A stretch of DNA of 64,000 nucleotides from Cyanoderma ruficeps (taxonomy: Eukaryota > Chordata > Aves > Passeriformes > Timaliidae): contig VZDJ01000223.1 of NCBI GenBank assembly GCA_008694505.1, forward strand, positions 2,879,350-2,943,349. Reading direction: 5' to 3'. Position numbers and translations under genes: made by a program. The notes beneath the pieces are model-generated. The model was not told where the DNA came from. It saw nothing but the letters and a program-made list of their open reading frames with translations, and did no database searches. Shown here piece after piece: positions 28,601 through 38,730 of this stretch (positions within the stretch are counted from its first letter, which is position 1; every line of letters starts with the position of its first letter).

Positions 28601-31600
28601 AGTCCTGCCCAGTGTAGATGAAGTTACATTATGCTGATACACAGGAAATAGCTGACTGATTCTACAGGATGAACAATTCACCAGAGGAAAGAAACTTTCA
28701 GGAAAAATGATAAATATTGTAATGAGGAAATCCGAGGCACGTATTCACAATGTCACATTCACATCTCACAAATGAACAGAAATTACTTCATGATCCCCTG
28801 GCCACAGGAGCAAGTGAGACACAGACAAATATAAATATATAGGATCTCCCCCAGGCAGAATAACCAGTTGCTGTTTGGGAGGGGAAGCAAGAACTTTACT
28901 GTCTATCCTTGTAGATGGGACTACAGAACTTTTAACCTCCTTTTACCCCCCTCATAACAGCTACTGAGAGAACACTGTGAACTGTGGGAACTGCTTGAGG
29001 AAGGGAGAGAAGACTACACAAATATTTTATGTCAAGCCAGGCACGACGCACGTACTACTGAAAATTATTCTAAGTCATTTTTTCCTTAAAGGCCTTCTCT
29101 TTTCCTGCTGCAGAAGAAAGCAGAAGCCAACATTTTAAATCATCTTTCAACCCAGTTCTTAAGAAGAAATCCCAAATATGAAGGATGTTCACAAAAGGGC
29201 CACAGTGTTACACGACAGCACAACTTCAGGACAAATCTTGCCCCTCTCAGACTAGTACAATCACAAAGATTTAAACCCTTTAATTTTTAAACAAAAAGCT
29301 GATATCCAACTGTTTGAGGCAAATTGGAATTATTGCACAGCACCTGGAATTTACAGCATTTGCTTCTCTAAGAAACCAGGGGCACTTTTTTTAATAAACT
29401 TGAACAGAGGACAACAGCCATTTTTCCCCATCCCAACATCCTTGACCAAGAGTTTATTATAACTGTGTGTGAGATATATATACATATATATATAAAATAT
29501 GTATTTCACATATATACATTTGAAGATTCTGTTCACCAACACTCTGCACTTCACCAAGCATCCAGAATTGCTAGTTAGACATTTAGAAATGCCACAGACA
29601 CAACTCGCTGGGAATTATGAAAGATTTTTTATCATTGTTCACAAGCTTCAATTAACAAGAACCTTCTGCAAGAACAGCATAAAACATTTTTGAACTTTCT
29701 CCTACAATCCTCTAAATAAAAGCCCTAGAAAACTTCTGCTTTATCATGCATTATGCCCTTCTTTAAGTCTGGGCAATTTATGTGTCAGAGACTGTGCACT
29801 CAGGCTTAAAGAAGGCAATCATTTTTAATTTCATACTTGGTACTGCTGAGCAAGTGCTCTCCAGAAGATGTGAGGATGAGGTCCTTCACATCTATTTAAA
29901 TGAAGTACTTAGCCACGGGTATTTTGTCTCCTTTAAAATACACGTATTTGTATTATCAGGATGAAGAGAAATGCTCAGTATCTTCAGATTTCCACACTGA
30001 CAGTGCAATCATTGAATCATTACAGCCTGGCTCAGTGCAGTACTCAGCAACACAACATGTACATTTCTTTACATTTTAGCCCAAGCACAGGAACACTTCC
30101 ACGATAAAGTGACACAAAACCTGGGAAAGCTACAGTGCCTTCATGTCCCTGTGTCAGCTCTTCAACAATTGTACCCCACTCTGTCCTGTTTCACCTCTAC
30201 CAATGTCCCCTTTTGCCTCTGAATGACACCACCTACACCAGCTCTATCCTACCAAGTTTCTTATATCACACCTAAGGCCATCCTTTATAAATTAAGACAG
30301 AAGAACTTACTTTGCTGCTAAACAAAAAAGAGGACACCTAAATATTACTACAATTAAGCACAATGTTATTACTCATCTAGTCCTGCACACAGTCTTCTAT
30401 ACAGAGCTATAAACTATTTTATAATCCACCAGGGAAAATAATGGGAAGAACTTAATCTCTGAAAATAAATATTGATAGATATTATAAATAAATAATTTCA
30501 GAACAAGGTGAACATTTTCTGTTAAGAGTCAAATTGAAGGTCTTTTTGTCATAAAGATACCTAAATGCTTGCTACACTTAATGCCATGAATTTCTAATCC
30601 CAGGCAGTTAAGCATGAATGTAATTCTATGAATTTTATTCAGACATGTTTAGTTCCTTTGCATGCTTAAGGATTTTTATTTTAATTTTTTTAACCAGCCA
30701 TGTCCATAAACATCTAACCCAGATACACTTTTCCTCCCTCACCAGTAATTAATTTTCGTACTTTTTTTTTTTGCATTAAAATATGTGCATTTACTGAATT
30801 GCCTTTTACTAAAATGAAGCAACAAATTACTAAGTACACTCCATCTACTTTCCTCATGTCCTACAATATGCACAAAGCAGGAGCTTTACCATACATAATT
30901 TTAGAAGTGTACAGCCTGGTCTTTATCTGTCCTATGAAGAAATCTTCAAGTTGACCCAAGTTCAGAAAATGCCTCTAAGTATCAACAACACAGATTCCAC
31001 CTCCAATTAAATACATGCACAACTGCATCTATAATTGAATTTATGTATGCATCTATGTATAAACTCCAAATCAAATGGTTAAGCATGTTAAAAAGAAGCA
31101 TCATGACAGATATAATTAGTCATTACTCCATTTAACTCCATCAGTAATGTTAAAATCTGGGTCAAGGCAGAATGAAAATGCCACCAAGTGCCTGCGGCTC
31201 TGTGAACCTGCCTGAAACCACCACTCAGTCACACAGCAACCCACCACAGCCCTCTACACCCAGAGAAAAAGGGGGATGACAAGAGATGGACTTTAATGGG
31301 GATGTATTCCTCAGCCCACTCCATCTGACAGCACAGGATGGAGCAGAGGGACACGGGCATCCCAAAAATTGGTGCTGCGGGTTGGAAAGCTTTACTATGG
31401 CATTGTCTCTCCAATGTTTGTGGCAAGATGGCATCACACACGCTGATTTAAGCATGAATGGCACAATCTGGGCACACAGTTTTCCTCTGACCTGTAAATT
31501 ACATAGCCTGGACATTCTCTGCATATTTGAAACAACTGAAATGAATTGGTTAGAGAAAGGAAGCATTGAAGCTGTTCCACTGACAATCCCACAGCCATGG

Positions 31601-34600
31601 AGTGACTCTCCCTTTCTCCAAGAAAACAAGGCTTGTAACTTGGGTTAAATACGCACTGGCCAAGAGTCATTCCACAAAATTACCAACAGGATACAGCCAC
31701 AGAAATTCACATACTGCTACTTTTTCTTTCATTTTCAGAATTTTGAAAATGTGAGTAACACTTCATCAAAAGCAACACATGTTACTCACTTCTGGGGATA
31801 TCAGCCCTCCTGGTCTGATCTGACTGAGCAATAGCAAGAAAAAAGTATTTTGAAGTGGAAAAAAAAAGGAATTCTCAAGAGTCTGCAGGATGCTAAACAA
31901 CAGCTGATAGTGCAACACAAATATGGCAAATGAGAGATAACTGAACACAAATCACCCCAACCACATAGTCCCAGAAGGCCCGAAACACAACCATCTTTTC
32001 TGTGGATTTAAACTCAAAAGGAACAATGTTCAGGGGCAGAAAGTCAAACGATAGTGGATCTAAATCCCAGCTTTACTTGGTTTATCCTTTTTATGATCTT
32101 GAGCTTGTCTATTCTCCATCCTGTATCAGCCTCCCCCTTAAACTCAGATGATAATGCTCAGCCAGTTTTGTCCTGAGCTTTGTTATCAACAGACAAAGAC
32201 CTCTTTAAGGTTACAAGCAATCTTATCTATGCTTTCATTGGAAGTACTTAAAGATGAAGCAGCAAGAAAAAGTCAACAATTTGCTTCCCTGAATATATTA
32301 CTGACAAATGTCCCTCAAAGATTCTGATCCTCTTCCCCAAACTGGAACGTGCTTTGCTAACAGCAAACACACACAGCAGCTCCTTTTCCATGCAATGTCT
32401 GACATTCCCAAGGTGAATCTTTCCCAGCTCTCGAGAGTCTCTGCAATGATCTCAGCCCTGCACGTGTGATGAGCATTTACATTTTATACATTAAAGCAAG
32501 CACGTAACAGCCTGTGCAGTCACCCACTCGTGCCACTCAGCCGAGTCAGAAGCCAGCTCACGTCATCGCCGTGAGGAGAGCAGGGAAGACACCCAAAGAA
32601 ACCATCCACCCTTTTTTAAACACTGCAAGAAAGGTCTGGCCCAGTGGTGAGATGTCATTCTAAGCAAGATGGTAAAGCAAGGAAGCACTTCAAAGGCTAT
32701 GAGATAAACCAGAACAAAACATTAAAAGCTGTCTTCTTTCAGGGATCTACCCATACACCTTACAGACACAAAGACAAAATGTTTTCATCTGGGCCCTGAT
32801 CAGATTTTTCAGTGTGATTAACAAAGACAACAGAATATAATTTGTCACCTCTAGACGATTTTCTCAGCTTTGTTCAGCTACACAGACAGAGATTACGGGA
32901 CAGTGTAAACTCTTTAAACTTCATTGAAAACTACCATTCTAAACATTGCTCACTAATATTCCACCCCCCACGATTTCTTTTATTTTTTTTCCTGGCAATA
33001 GCTTTAATTTTTTTAAACATTACCATTAGGACTGCCTGCAGATTTCCCATATGTCTTCCACACATGTCCCATATGTTACCTACACATGTAAATCCCCTAC
33101 TAGCTTCCATGTGATGCTCTCCTGATTGTACAGCCACAGGTGAATAGTGGGGGATTTTTTAAATGAATTTCAATATCAATCTTTTAATTGAAGCCTCCAT
33201 ATAACTGCTTTCCTACTACAATTTCCTCCCCTAAATCCTTTCTGATCTTTGTTTTTTCCTTGCTATGATATCACATCATGTACTCTTGAACACAGTTATC
33301 TAACTTTATACCCAGATGAATAAAACTTTGTCATACAAGCTGAACTCGTAGAAACAAACAGCTGAAACTGCTCCATGCAGCTGCTCAGTTGTTTATTACA
33401 ATTCTTTGGCATCTGTATGATCCACAACTGATTTATATGTATATAAATATCTATAACTATATACTGTGTATAGAAGAAAGCATATATTTACACACACACT
33501 TTGCACTTTGATGAAAATATTGAGGGCCAAGCAGCCATCAGTCCCTGTACATCTGATTAGACACATGTCCATTGACTTTGTTATGGCTGCACCAGTTCAA
33601 CCCACCTACTATGTAATTTATTGATTCGGATTTCTTAATGACACATGCCTTACAAAAACTAGTACTTAAGTCAAATATACCTTACATGAAGGAACCCCAT
33701 TGTTTTATTGTTGACCAAAGCGTATCTAACTACAGGCTGCTGGTAGGAGAGGCACTCCTGCCCTATTTGCAGCTTCTTCTCTGCATCCCTCTTCTTCAAT
33801 ACAAAAAACCATTTTTTTTTTCCTGGCAGGATTAGCTTTCAGCTCATCCCATAGCTACACAGTTGCTGGAGTCAACACAAGGGAGGACCCAGAAAGAGAA
33901 GCCAGAGACTACAAAGAGAAAAAAAGAAACAGCACTCAGATTTTAAGCTGACCTAAAATGGCACTACAATTTCAGTCAACTATAAAACCACTGCCTTGCT
34001 GCATAAAAATATAGGGAGGTACTTTAAAATTCGATCAATCAGATGTTCCCACAGTAAGCCTCTGCTATCCATCAACTTCAGTCCTGCTTCCATCACCACC
34101 GATGGAAAATTTAGGATCCAGGTAAACCACTGTCTTCAACTGGGTTAATTTAACACCTAGATTTATCCACTGCAAAAAACAGGTCTGAACATTCCACATT
34201 TATTTCCAAAGCTCAGGAACATTTTGGCTTTTTCTAAATATTAAGTATGTTTAGCGAGAAATATTATTAGCATTACAACCAGAGTTTCTGTGGCCTGGTA
34301 AAACAGCAGCACTTTCTCCTTCAACACTATAACTGCACAGCACAGTCCCACCTTTGTACTGTGAGGGCTGAACAGACAGTAAAGCAGCAAGAGAGAAGGG
34401 AGAGGGGGACAGCACATGAGATGCTGATCCATTTTCCACAACACAACACCCAGTGCCTTTATTTCCCTAATCAGCAAACCCTGCAGGAAAGCTGGAAGCA
34501 GTAAGAAGGAGGAAAAACAAATCCAACAACTCTTCAGGCCTATGTCTGACTCTGCACCAGCAAAACTCTTCCAGCTCATTCCAGTTTTATCCGTGGGATA

Positions 34601-37600
34601 TTTATTGCCACTTTTTCCAGCCCAGTGTAACTGTGCTTTGTGGCTATGGAAGTATCTTTACTGAGACAAACACTACCTGCAACACATGAACTAAATAAAC
34701 CTCTGCACTGAGCCTTTACTCAATATATTCTAATGCTCACAGAGTTTTGTGGAACTCAAACTGATTTTAGAAAGTATCTCCTTGATAAAAACAACCTTAT
34801 GGGTTTCAGAGAGGTGTCATTGATCTCCTAAGTGAAAGCAGTCAAATGTAGCTATTTTAACACTAGACAATTCACATATTAGGACATAAAATATTTACTG
34901 AAAACAATGGTCATTTTCAGTTCTCTGAAGAATGAAAGATCAACACAATTCAACACAGGGGTGGAAGAAATCATAGCATGTTCTGACTGACAGTGTAGTG
35001 TATTTACAAATCCACATATTCAACACAACACTGGGAAAAATCACACTAGGAATGGAAGGGGATGACTGCATTTGCAGCTTTTGTAGAACTTGGATGTACT
35101 CAGGATAGGACCAGATCAAATGGTGGTAAATACGTGAGAGTTGAAGGAATTTTCCTTACACTTCCTTGGACATTGTTATTACAAGCTGCTAAGATAAATT
35201 TTGCAGCAGACTAGTGCAATTCTAGACTTTAGCTAATTTAAAGTACACTGCCTATATTTTAATCAGAAACGAGGATTTACACCTCCTGCTAGGAGTATCA
35301 TCAAAAGCCATGACACTCAGATTTTAACTATCCAGAGATTTTTTAGCCCAAGATTATATGAACTGCAGCACCGTATGCATCACTAAAGACTCAAGTGATA
35401 TTTGCAACAAACAGCCACACCTTGGAGCAAAAGAACAACCTTTTGTAAGAAATGTCTAACACAAATGCCCTGTAAACTAAATAAAAACTTACTAGAAGTA
35501 TGCCACCGCTGTGGTTTGTCTCTGTTGTGGAACCCAGACCTAAATAAACTGTTAAACACTTAGTGTAAAGGTATGCCAAACATTTCTCAGAACTTTCTTA
35601 AGGTCCCAACAAAGAGTCAACCTTTTTTTTGCAAAATGAGGCCTAGGTTAAATATTTTATTTGGCTCCTCAAGATGGACTGAGAAGTTGGGCACTAGCTC
35701 CAGATCAGTTCTTGGACTCACATCAAACATTACCCTGTCATTTATCCAGTCAGTCAAAACAATGTTTTCCATCTAAACCTTTAATGTTTATGTCCTGAAA
35801 AACGGCTAATTGAATCCAGTTCTTGAAATCCATTTTTTTAATCTATACCATCTAATTTAGAGATAATGAACAGAAAAGATAAGCGTTGAACAATGATTGC
35901 AGAATTAATCCCATAAACATTCAAGCCAAAACAGAAGACTGCTAGTTTCATAGAGCCAAAGAAAATTAAGATTAAATAGCATTTGTCAGTTTGAGAATAA
36001 ACTTTTAAAAACACTGGATATACAGATTCTTTTAATTCCAAACAATTTTAGAACTCCAGAGCCCTCTAACTGCTTTTCCAATCAAAAAGGGTTATCAAAA
36101 CCACACAGAACAGTTAAAATTATTCCTAGGCAAGAACTGACAACATGTCAGCCGAATTAATAAAATTCATTGTTTTCCTTAAACATGTAAAGCTTCCTTA
36201 CAACAAATGACCTTACGTGAAGCAACTCCCCATTAGCTAAAGCAGAAAATACCTCAAGCTGTTCAACTGGAGAAACAGGCCAATGTTCTATAAGCTTCCA
36301 ATAACAGAACTGGTACTCAGTGCCTGCCAGAGCTGCTAACCCTGGAACAGCCCTAAAAAGACAATTTTGCCTTCATCCCATGCTCTGCACATTCCCTTCC
36401 TAAAATACAATATGACAAAAAACCCCAGAAGCATTCCTTAGGGTTGTACCTGCTTCATTTGGGGGGCCTGACCACAGTGTGTAAAGCCACAGCCTGGTTC
36501 TGCTCACAATCACACTCCCCTCAACACACTGAGATTGTCACAGGCACAGTTTCATTACATGCTTAATCCTCAATAAAAATAAAATATGAAACAAATTTGA
36601 ACACAAAACGCAGAGGTGAGAAAGACAACTCCCCAGACAGTATTTTCCATGCTTTTAAATAAGGCAACAGACCATTTTAAAGGTTTCAAAGATAGGCAAG
36701 TCTGAGCACTCACTGCTCAGGGAAAGAAAGTATTAAAGCACTGCATCAACACAGCAATAACCTGAGGAGAAAGCTACAAAACACTCGGTAAAGACAAGGC
36801 AGCACTGTTCCATGCAGCAGTCGCAGCTACGCTCATTTTAGGAGTTTTATTTCCAAGTGTAATATAGAGACACTCACAAATCTCCATGAAAACTAGATTA
36901 TAAATCTAGTCCGAGTATTTCCGAAGTAAAGCATGAGCAGATACATTTTACTTTTCCTGTAAAAATAACATACTTGGAAAAACCAGTATGAAAACACCTC
37001 TCTTTATTAGGCATTAAACTGGAGATATTTCTCATGCACCTAAAGTAAATATAACAACTCCTTTAACATTTTAAAAAACTTTTACTTTGCAAGCTGGTTA
37101 GATATGTATATGTATCTACTCACTATATGTAAAGGTGAGTATTTACAGTGTAAAGCTATTCTTTTCTAATAGCTTACCTTCATGTACTGATGTTTCAGGA
37201 CACACAGTATCATTTATGTGCTGGAGGACTTAACAATACTTTGAAGAAAAAAGCTAGTTCCAAGTGTCCCGTATTTTTCTAAAGAAAGCTCTAGCAAAAT
37301 TTCCAGTATTTTTTTCCTCTAAACCTATTTACCTGGAATTTTATATGGAAAAGGGCACAGTTTTAAGTATTTAAGATCAGATTCTTTTCCTTCTCAGCAT
37401 GCAGGTGAAGCGTTTTTATGGTATTTTAAAACACCAGAGGTCAAGTGGTCTTCTGGAGGAGGGCAGCACAAGGCACTTCACCCACGAACTGTGAACAATC
37501 ATAGAATCATGGAATATGCTGAGTTGGAAGGGACCCACCGGGATGACGGAGTCCAGCTCCTGGCCCTGCACAGGACACCCCAAAATCCCTCGCTATCCCT

Positions 37601-38107
37601 GGGAATGTTGTCCAGAGACTCCCCGAGCTCTGGCAGCCTTGGGGCTGTGACCACTGCCCTGGGGAGCCTGTCCGGCGCTCAACACTCTTAGCTGAGGAAA
37701 TCGCTTAAAAACTCCAACAAAACAACAACAATAAACAAACAAAGAGATCTAAACAAAGAGCGTGACAGTTTCTTTCGAGTTTACACCGAGAAGACGAGGG
37801 GAAAATAAACAGCAAAGTTGGTGTGCGGCGGCTGAAGTTCGCCCAGGCGGCTGCGGGGCCCGGCCCGGGCGGGCGGCGGAGCCCGGACACGCCGAGCCCG
37901 GGGCCGATGAGAACCGAGGGGAGGGAAACCTCGCCCTCCCCTTCCCTGCGAGGCCTGAGGGGCCGCTCCAGCCCCAGGTTCAACCTCAACGACACCCGGA
38001 GGAGCCGCTCCCGCCCCCCGCCCGGGCTGGCCCCGCGCCCCCGGCCCAGCCTCACCTGTCAGCCGCAGCTTGACGGGCCCGTTCCGCCGGGCCCCCGGGT
38101 TGGACAT
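2190..38107 (-). CDS. SMURF2: SMURF2, HECT-type E3 ubiquitin ligase, 5' part (coding exons 1-5)
   Basis: Five minus-strand exons (38056-38107, 10934-10972, 9271-9379, 2430-2563, 2190-2255) join in frame through GT-AG introns. They encode the first 133 residues of a protein that, as I recall human SMURF2, matches it nearly residue for residue. It begins MSNPGARRNGPVKLRLT and ends DNDTVRGQIV. This is the N-terminal C2 domain, which in this family binds membranes and also helps autoinhibit the HECT domain. The full-length protein (WW domains that bind PY motifs, then HECT) ubiquitinates SMAD and TGF-beta receptor components in cytoplasm and nucleus. The WW and HECT exons lie off the left edge, so the gene is truncated by the window and not broken. 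All intron phases agree across junctions (1, 1, 2, 1). SMURF1 is the close paralogue, but the IGKSDSITISVWNHKKIHKK and NDNDTVRGQIV segments fit SMURF2. Residue 6 is Ala where I recall Gly in human. Confidence 0.96.
2430..2563 (-). CDS. SMURF2: SMURF2 coding exon 4
   Basis: This 134-nt exon lies between acceptor TTTTTCAG and donor GTAAGTAAG. It encodes YIGKSDSITISVWNHKKIHK through to INRLKDTG, the C-terminal half of the C2 domain. It ends one base into a Tyr codon completed by exon 5. Confidence 0.96.
2564..9270. other. SMURF2 intron 3 (6.7 kb), no gene
   Basis: This is an intron between well-supported exons. It holds GC-richer patches at about 2840-3330 and 5600-6260, short poly-A/T runs, an A/C-rich tract at about 3905-3945 and a 12-bp palindrome at 6791-6802. 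No open frame resembles a known protein. Confidence 0.75.
9271..9379 (-). CDS. SMURF2: SMURF2 coding exon 3
   Basis: This 109-nt exon follows acceptor CCTCCTTTTAG and ends at donor GTAGGTGG, which is GT but weaker than its neighbours. It encodes LPDPFAKVVVDGSGQC... to ...LDPKWNQHYD-L, the central C2 strands. The DPFAKV and DPKWN segments are typical C2 loop motifs. Confidence 0.95.
9380..10933. other. SMURF2 intron 2 (1.55 kb), no gene
   Basis: This is an intron between exons 2 and 3. It contains a GC-rich patch at about 9940-10260 within AT-rich DNA. No exon, RNA gene or identifiable mobile element was seen. Confidence 0.75.
10934..10972 (-). CDS. SMURF2: SMURF2 coding exon 2
   Basis: This 39-nt micro-exon lies between a TTCTTGCAG acceptor and a GTAAGT donor. 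It encodes V-LCAKNLVKKDFF-R, the first beta-strand region and basic loop of the C2 domain. Both flanking codons are split and restore correctly with exons 1 and 3. It is too short to stand out as an open frame. Confidence 0.94.
11878..11899. repeat. Poly-A/poly-G run
   Basis: A run of As passes directly into about nine Gs, then GAGTGGG. It is low complexity and prone to length error in assembly. Confidence 0.8.
13669..13692. promoter_or_regulatory. Perfect palindrome with two inverted GTGGGAA (RBPJ-like) half sites
   Basis: Arms ACTTTTCCCAC (13669-13679) and GTGGGAAAAGT (13682-13692) are exact reverse complements around a 2-base centre. Each arm carries TTCCCAC/GTGGGAA, the core bound by RBPJ (CSL) and overlapping Ikaros-type cores. 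Its function as an intronic element is an inference. Confidence 0.35.
14246..14280. repeat. 11-bp inverted repeat (hairpin potential)
   Basis: CACTTTTTGTT (14246-14256) and AACAAAAAGTG (14270-14280) are exact reverse complements around a 13-base loop. It could fold in the SMURF2 pre-mRNA. No known RNA family was recognised. Confidence 0.6.
16544..16580. promoter_or_regulatory. Inverted pair of TEAD-type motifs with adjacent RUNX-type motif
   Basis: CATTCCAAT (16553-16561) and ATTGGAATG (16572-16580) form a perfect 9-bp inverted repeat with a 10-base spacer. Each arm contains CATTCCA, the TEAD (MCAT) core. TGTGGTT just before it (16545-16551) fits the RUNX core. It lies within a stretch of non-repetitive sequence in intron 1. 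Enhancer function is inferred from motif grouping only. Confidence 0.35.
19911..19932. repeat. Poly-T tract
   Basis: This uninterrupted run of about 20 Ts may be the reverse complement of a poly-A tail. No retroposon body was recognised next to it. Confidence 0.8.
21398..21430. repeat. Poly-A tract with 3-base N gap
   Basis: As flank NNN at 21413-21415. The Ns mark an unresolved homopolymer length in the assembly, so the true tract length is unknown. Confidence 0.9.
24766..24825. repeat. T/G-rich low-complexity tract
   Basis: Runs of T3-T7 alternate with G1-G5. Similar tracts occur at 1958-2035 and 46389-46418. In the SMURF2 transcript this would be A/C-rich. Confidence 0.7.
25662..25697. 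repeat. (TG)n(TA)n microsatellite
   Basis: About eight TG units are followed by about nine TA units and end in CATATG. It is a compound dinucleotide repeat, probably polymorphic. Confidence 0.92.
29471..29518. repeat. AT-rich (TA)n-like repeat
   Basis: An imperfect TATATA/CATATA array of about 48 bp with internal AAAATATG interruptions. Confidence 0.8.
33433..33476. repeat. AT-rich imperfect (TA)n tract
   Basis: Repeated TATATA, TATCTATA and TATACTG words without a strict period. Low complexity. Confidence 0.6.
36892..36910. repeat. 19-bp palindrome
   Basis: ACTAGATT and AATCTAGT are exact reverse complements around ATA. It may be chance in AT-rich DNA. Confidence 0.5.
37497..37686 (-). 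mobile_element. CR1 LINE 3'-end fragment (inverted)
   Basis: On the plus strand it opens with CATAGAATCATGGAATATG then GCTGAGTTGGAAGGGACCC, and later has TGTGACCACTGCCCTGGGGA. As I recall avian CR1, these are the reverse complement of its 3' end, including the terminal ATTCTATG-type repeats. Only about 190 bp of the 3' UTR and adjacent region remain, a dead 5'-truncated copy. It lies in SMURF2 intron 1, about 370 bp from exon 1, at the edge of the CpG island. Confidence 0.88.
38056..38107 (-). CDS. SMURF2: SMURF2 coding exon 1
   Basis: The start codon is at 38107-38105, with G at -3. The exon encodes MSNPGARRNGPVKLRLT plus the first base of a Val codon, then donor GTGAGG (38055 downward). 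It sits inside a CpG island. This start is the conserved SMURF N-terminus, so it is preferred over upstream ATGs. Confidence 0.95.
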
Positions 38108-38182
38108 GGCCCCGGCCGGGGCTCCCCCGCCGCTGCTCCGCCAAGGGCTCGGGGGAGGCGCGAATGGAGCCGGGCCGAGCGC

Positions 38183-38251
38183 TCAGGGCAGCGGCGGCCG
38201 CCGGAGGAGGAGGAGAAGGAGGAGAGGCCCGGATGTGCCCAGCGTCGCCAT
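38183..38251 (-). other. Possible upstream ORF in the SMURF2 5' leader
   Basis: A 22-codon open frame starts with ATG at 38251-38249 and ends with TGA at 38183, 75 bases before the SMURF2 start. It contains a run of seven leucines from CTC/CTT codons. The ATG context has G at +4 but C at -3. It matters only if transcription starts above about 38260, which the sequence does not prove. Confidence 0.35.
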
Positions 38252-38540
38252 GAGCGGGGCCGGGGCCGCGGAGGAGGAGCGGAGCCTTCCCCGCTTCCCT
38301 CCGCTTCCCTCCGCTTCCCCGCCCCCGGGCCCGAGCACAACAAAGCCGGGACGGAGCCGCACGGACGTTCGGGCTGGCGGCGGGCTGGCCTCGGCTCTTC
38401 TCCCTCCGTCCCTCCCTCCTGCCCCGGGGAGGCCCTGCCCGCCCCCCGCGCCCCGCCTCGGGTCGGCCCAGGAGCCTGGGGGGGCAACGGCGTCAGGTGG
38501 CGGCGGCGGCCGGGGCGCTCCTGGGCCGGGAGGCCGGGGG

Positions 38541-38730
38541 GAATGGCCGTGTGTCCTGGGAGAGCTGGGGATCGGGAATGATGGGGGAATGGCCGTGTGT
38601 CCTGGGAGAGCTGGGGATCGGGAATGATGGGGGAATGGCCCAGGCCTGGCAGAGCTGGGGATCGGGAATGATGGGGGAATGGCCGTGTGTCCTGGGAGAG
38701 CTGGGGATCGGGAATGATGTGGATGAATGG
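38541..38730. repeat. 46-bp minisatellite, about 4 copies
   Basis: Units start at GAATGGCC at 38541, 38587, 38633, 38677 and 38725, giving spacings of 46, 46, 44 and 48 bp. Copies 1, 2 and 4 are almost identical. Copy 3 has a diverged segment (CCAGGCCTGGC) in place of CGTGTGTCCTGGG. The array abuts the CpG island upstream of SMURF2. Confidence 0.93.

Larger units (their letters stand above)
10973..38055. other. SMURF2 intron 1 (27 kb), no gene recognised
   Basis: This long first intron is mostly AT-rich unique sequence. It contains simple repeats, an inverted CR1 fragment near its 5' end, poly-A with an N gap, and several palindromes with transcription-factor-like half sites (listed separately). 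GC-richer patches lie at about 13850-13960, 17330-17660, 18160-18460 and 27690-27970. None of the many short open frames resembles a known protein or has credible splice context. Confidence 0.7.
37800..38545. promoter_or_regulatory. SMURF2: CpG island at the SMURF2 promoter and exon 1
   Basis: This is a dense GC- and CpG-rich block surrounded by AT-rich DNA, spanning exon 1 and the presumed promoter upstream (higher coordinates). I see no TATA box. There are GC-rich Sp/KLF-like stretches, a purine/pyrimidine tract (38200-38232) and a 10-bp direct repeat CTTCCCTCCG (about 38291-38320). The transcription start cannot be placed exactly. Boundaries are by eye. Confidence 0.85.

Noticed and set aside
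37823..38581. 252-codon plus-strand frame over the SMURF2 CpG island
   Set aside because: Pro/Arg/Gly-rich translation of a CpG island antisense to a confirmed exon, with no homology recognised.
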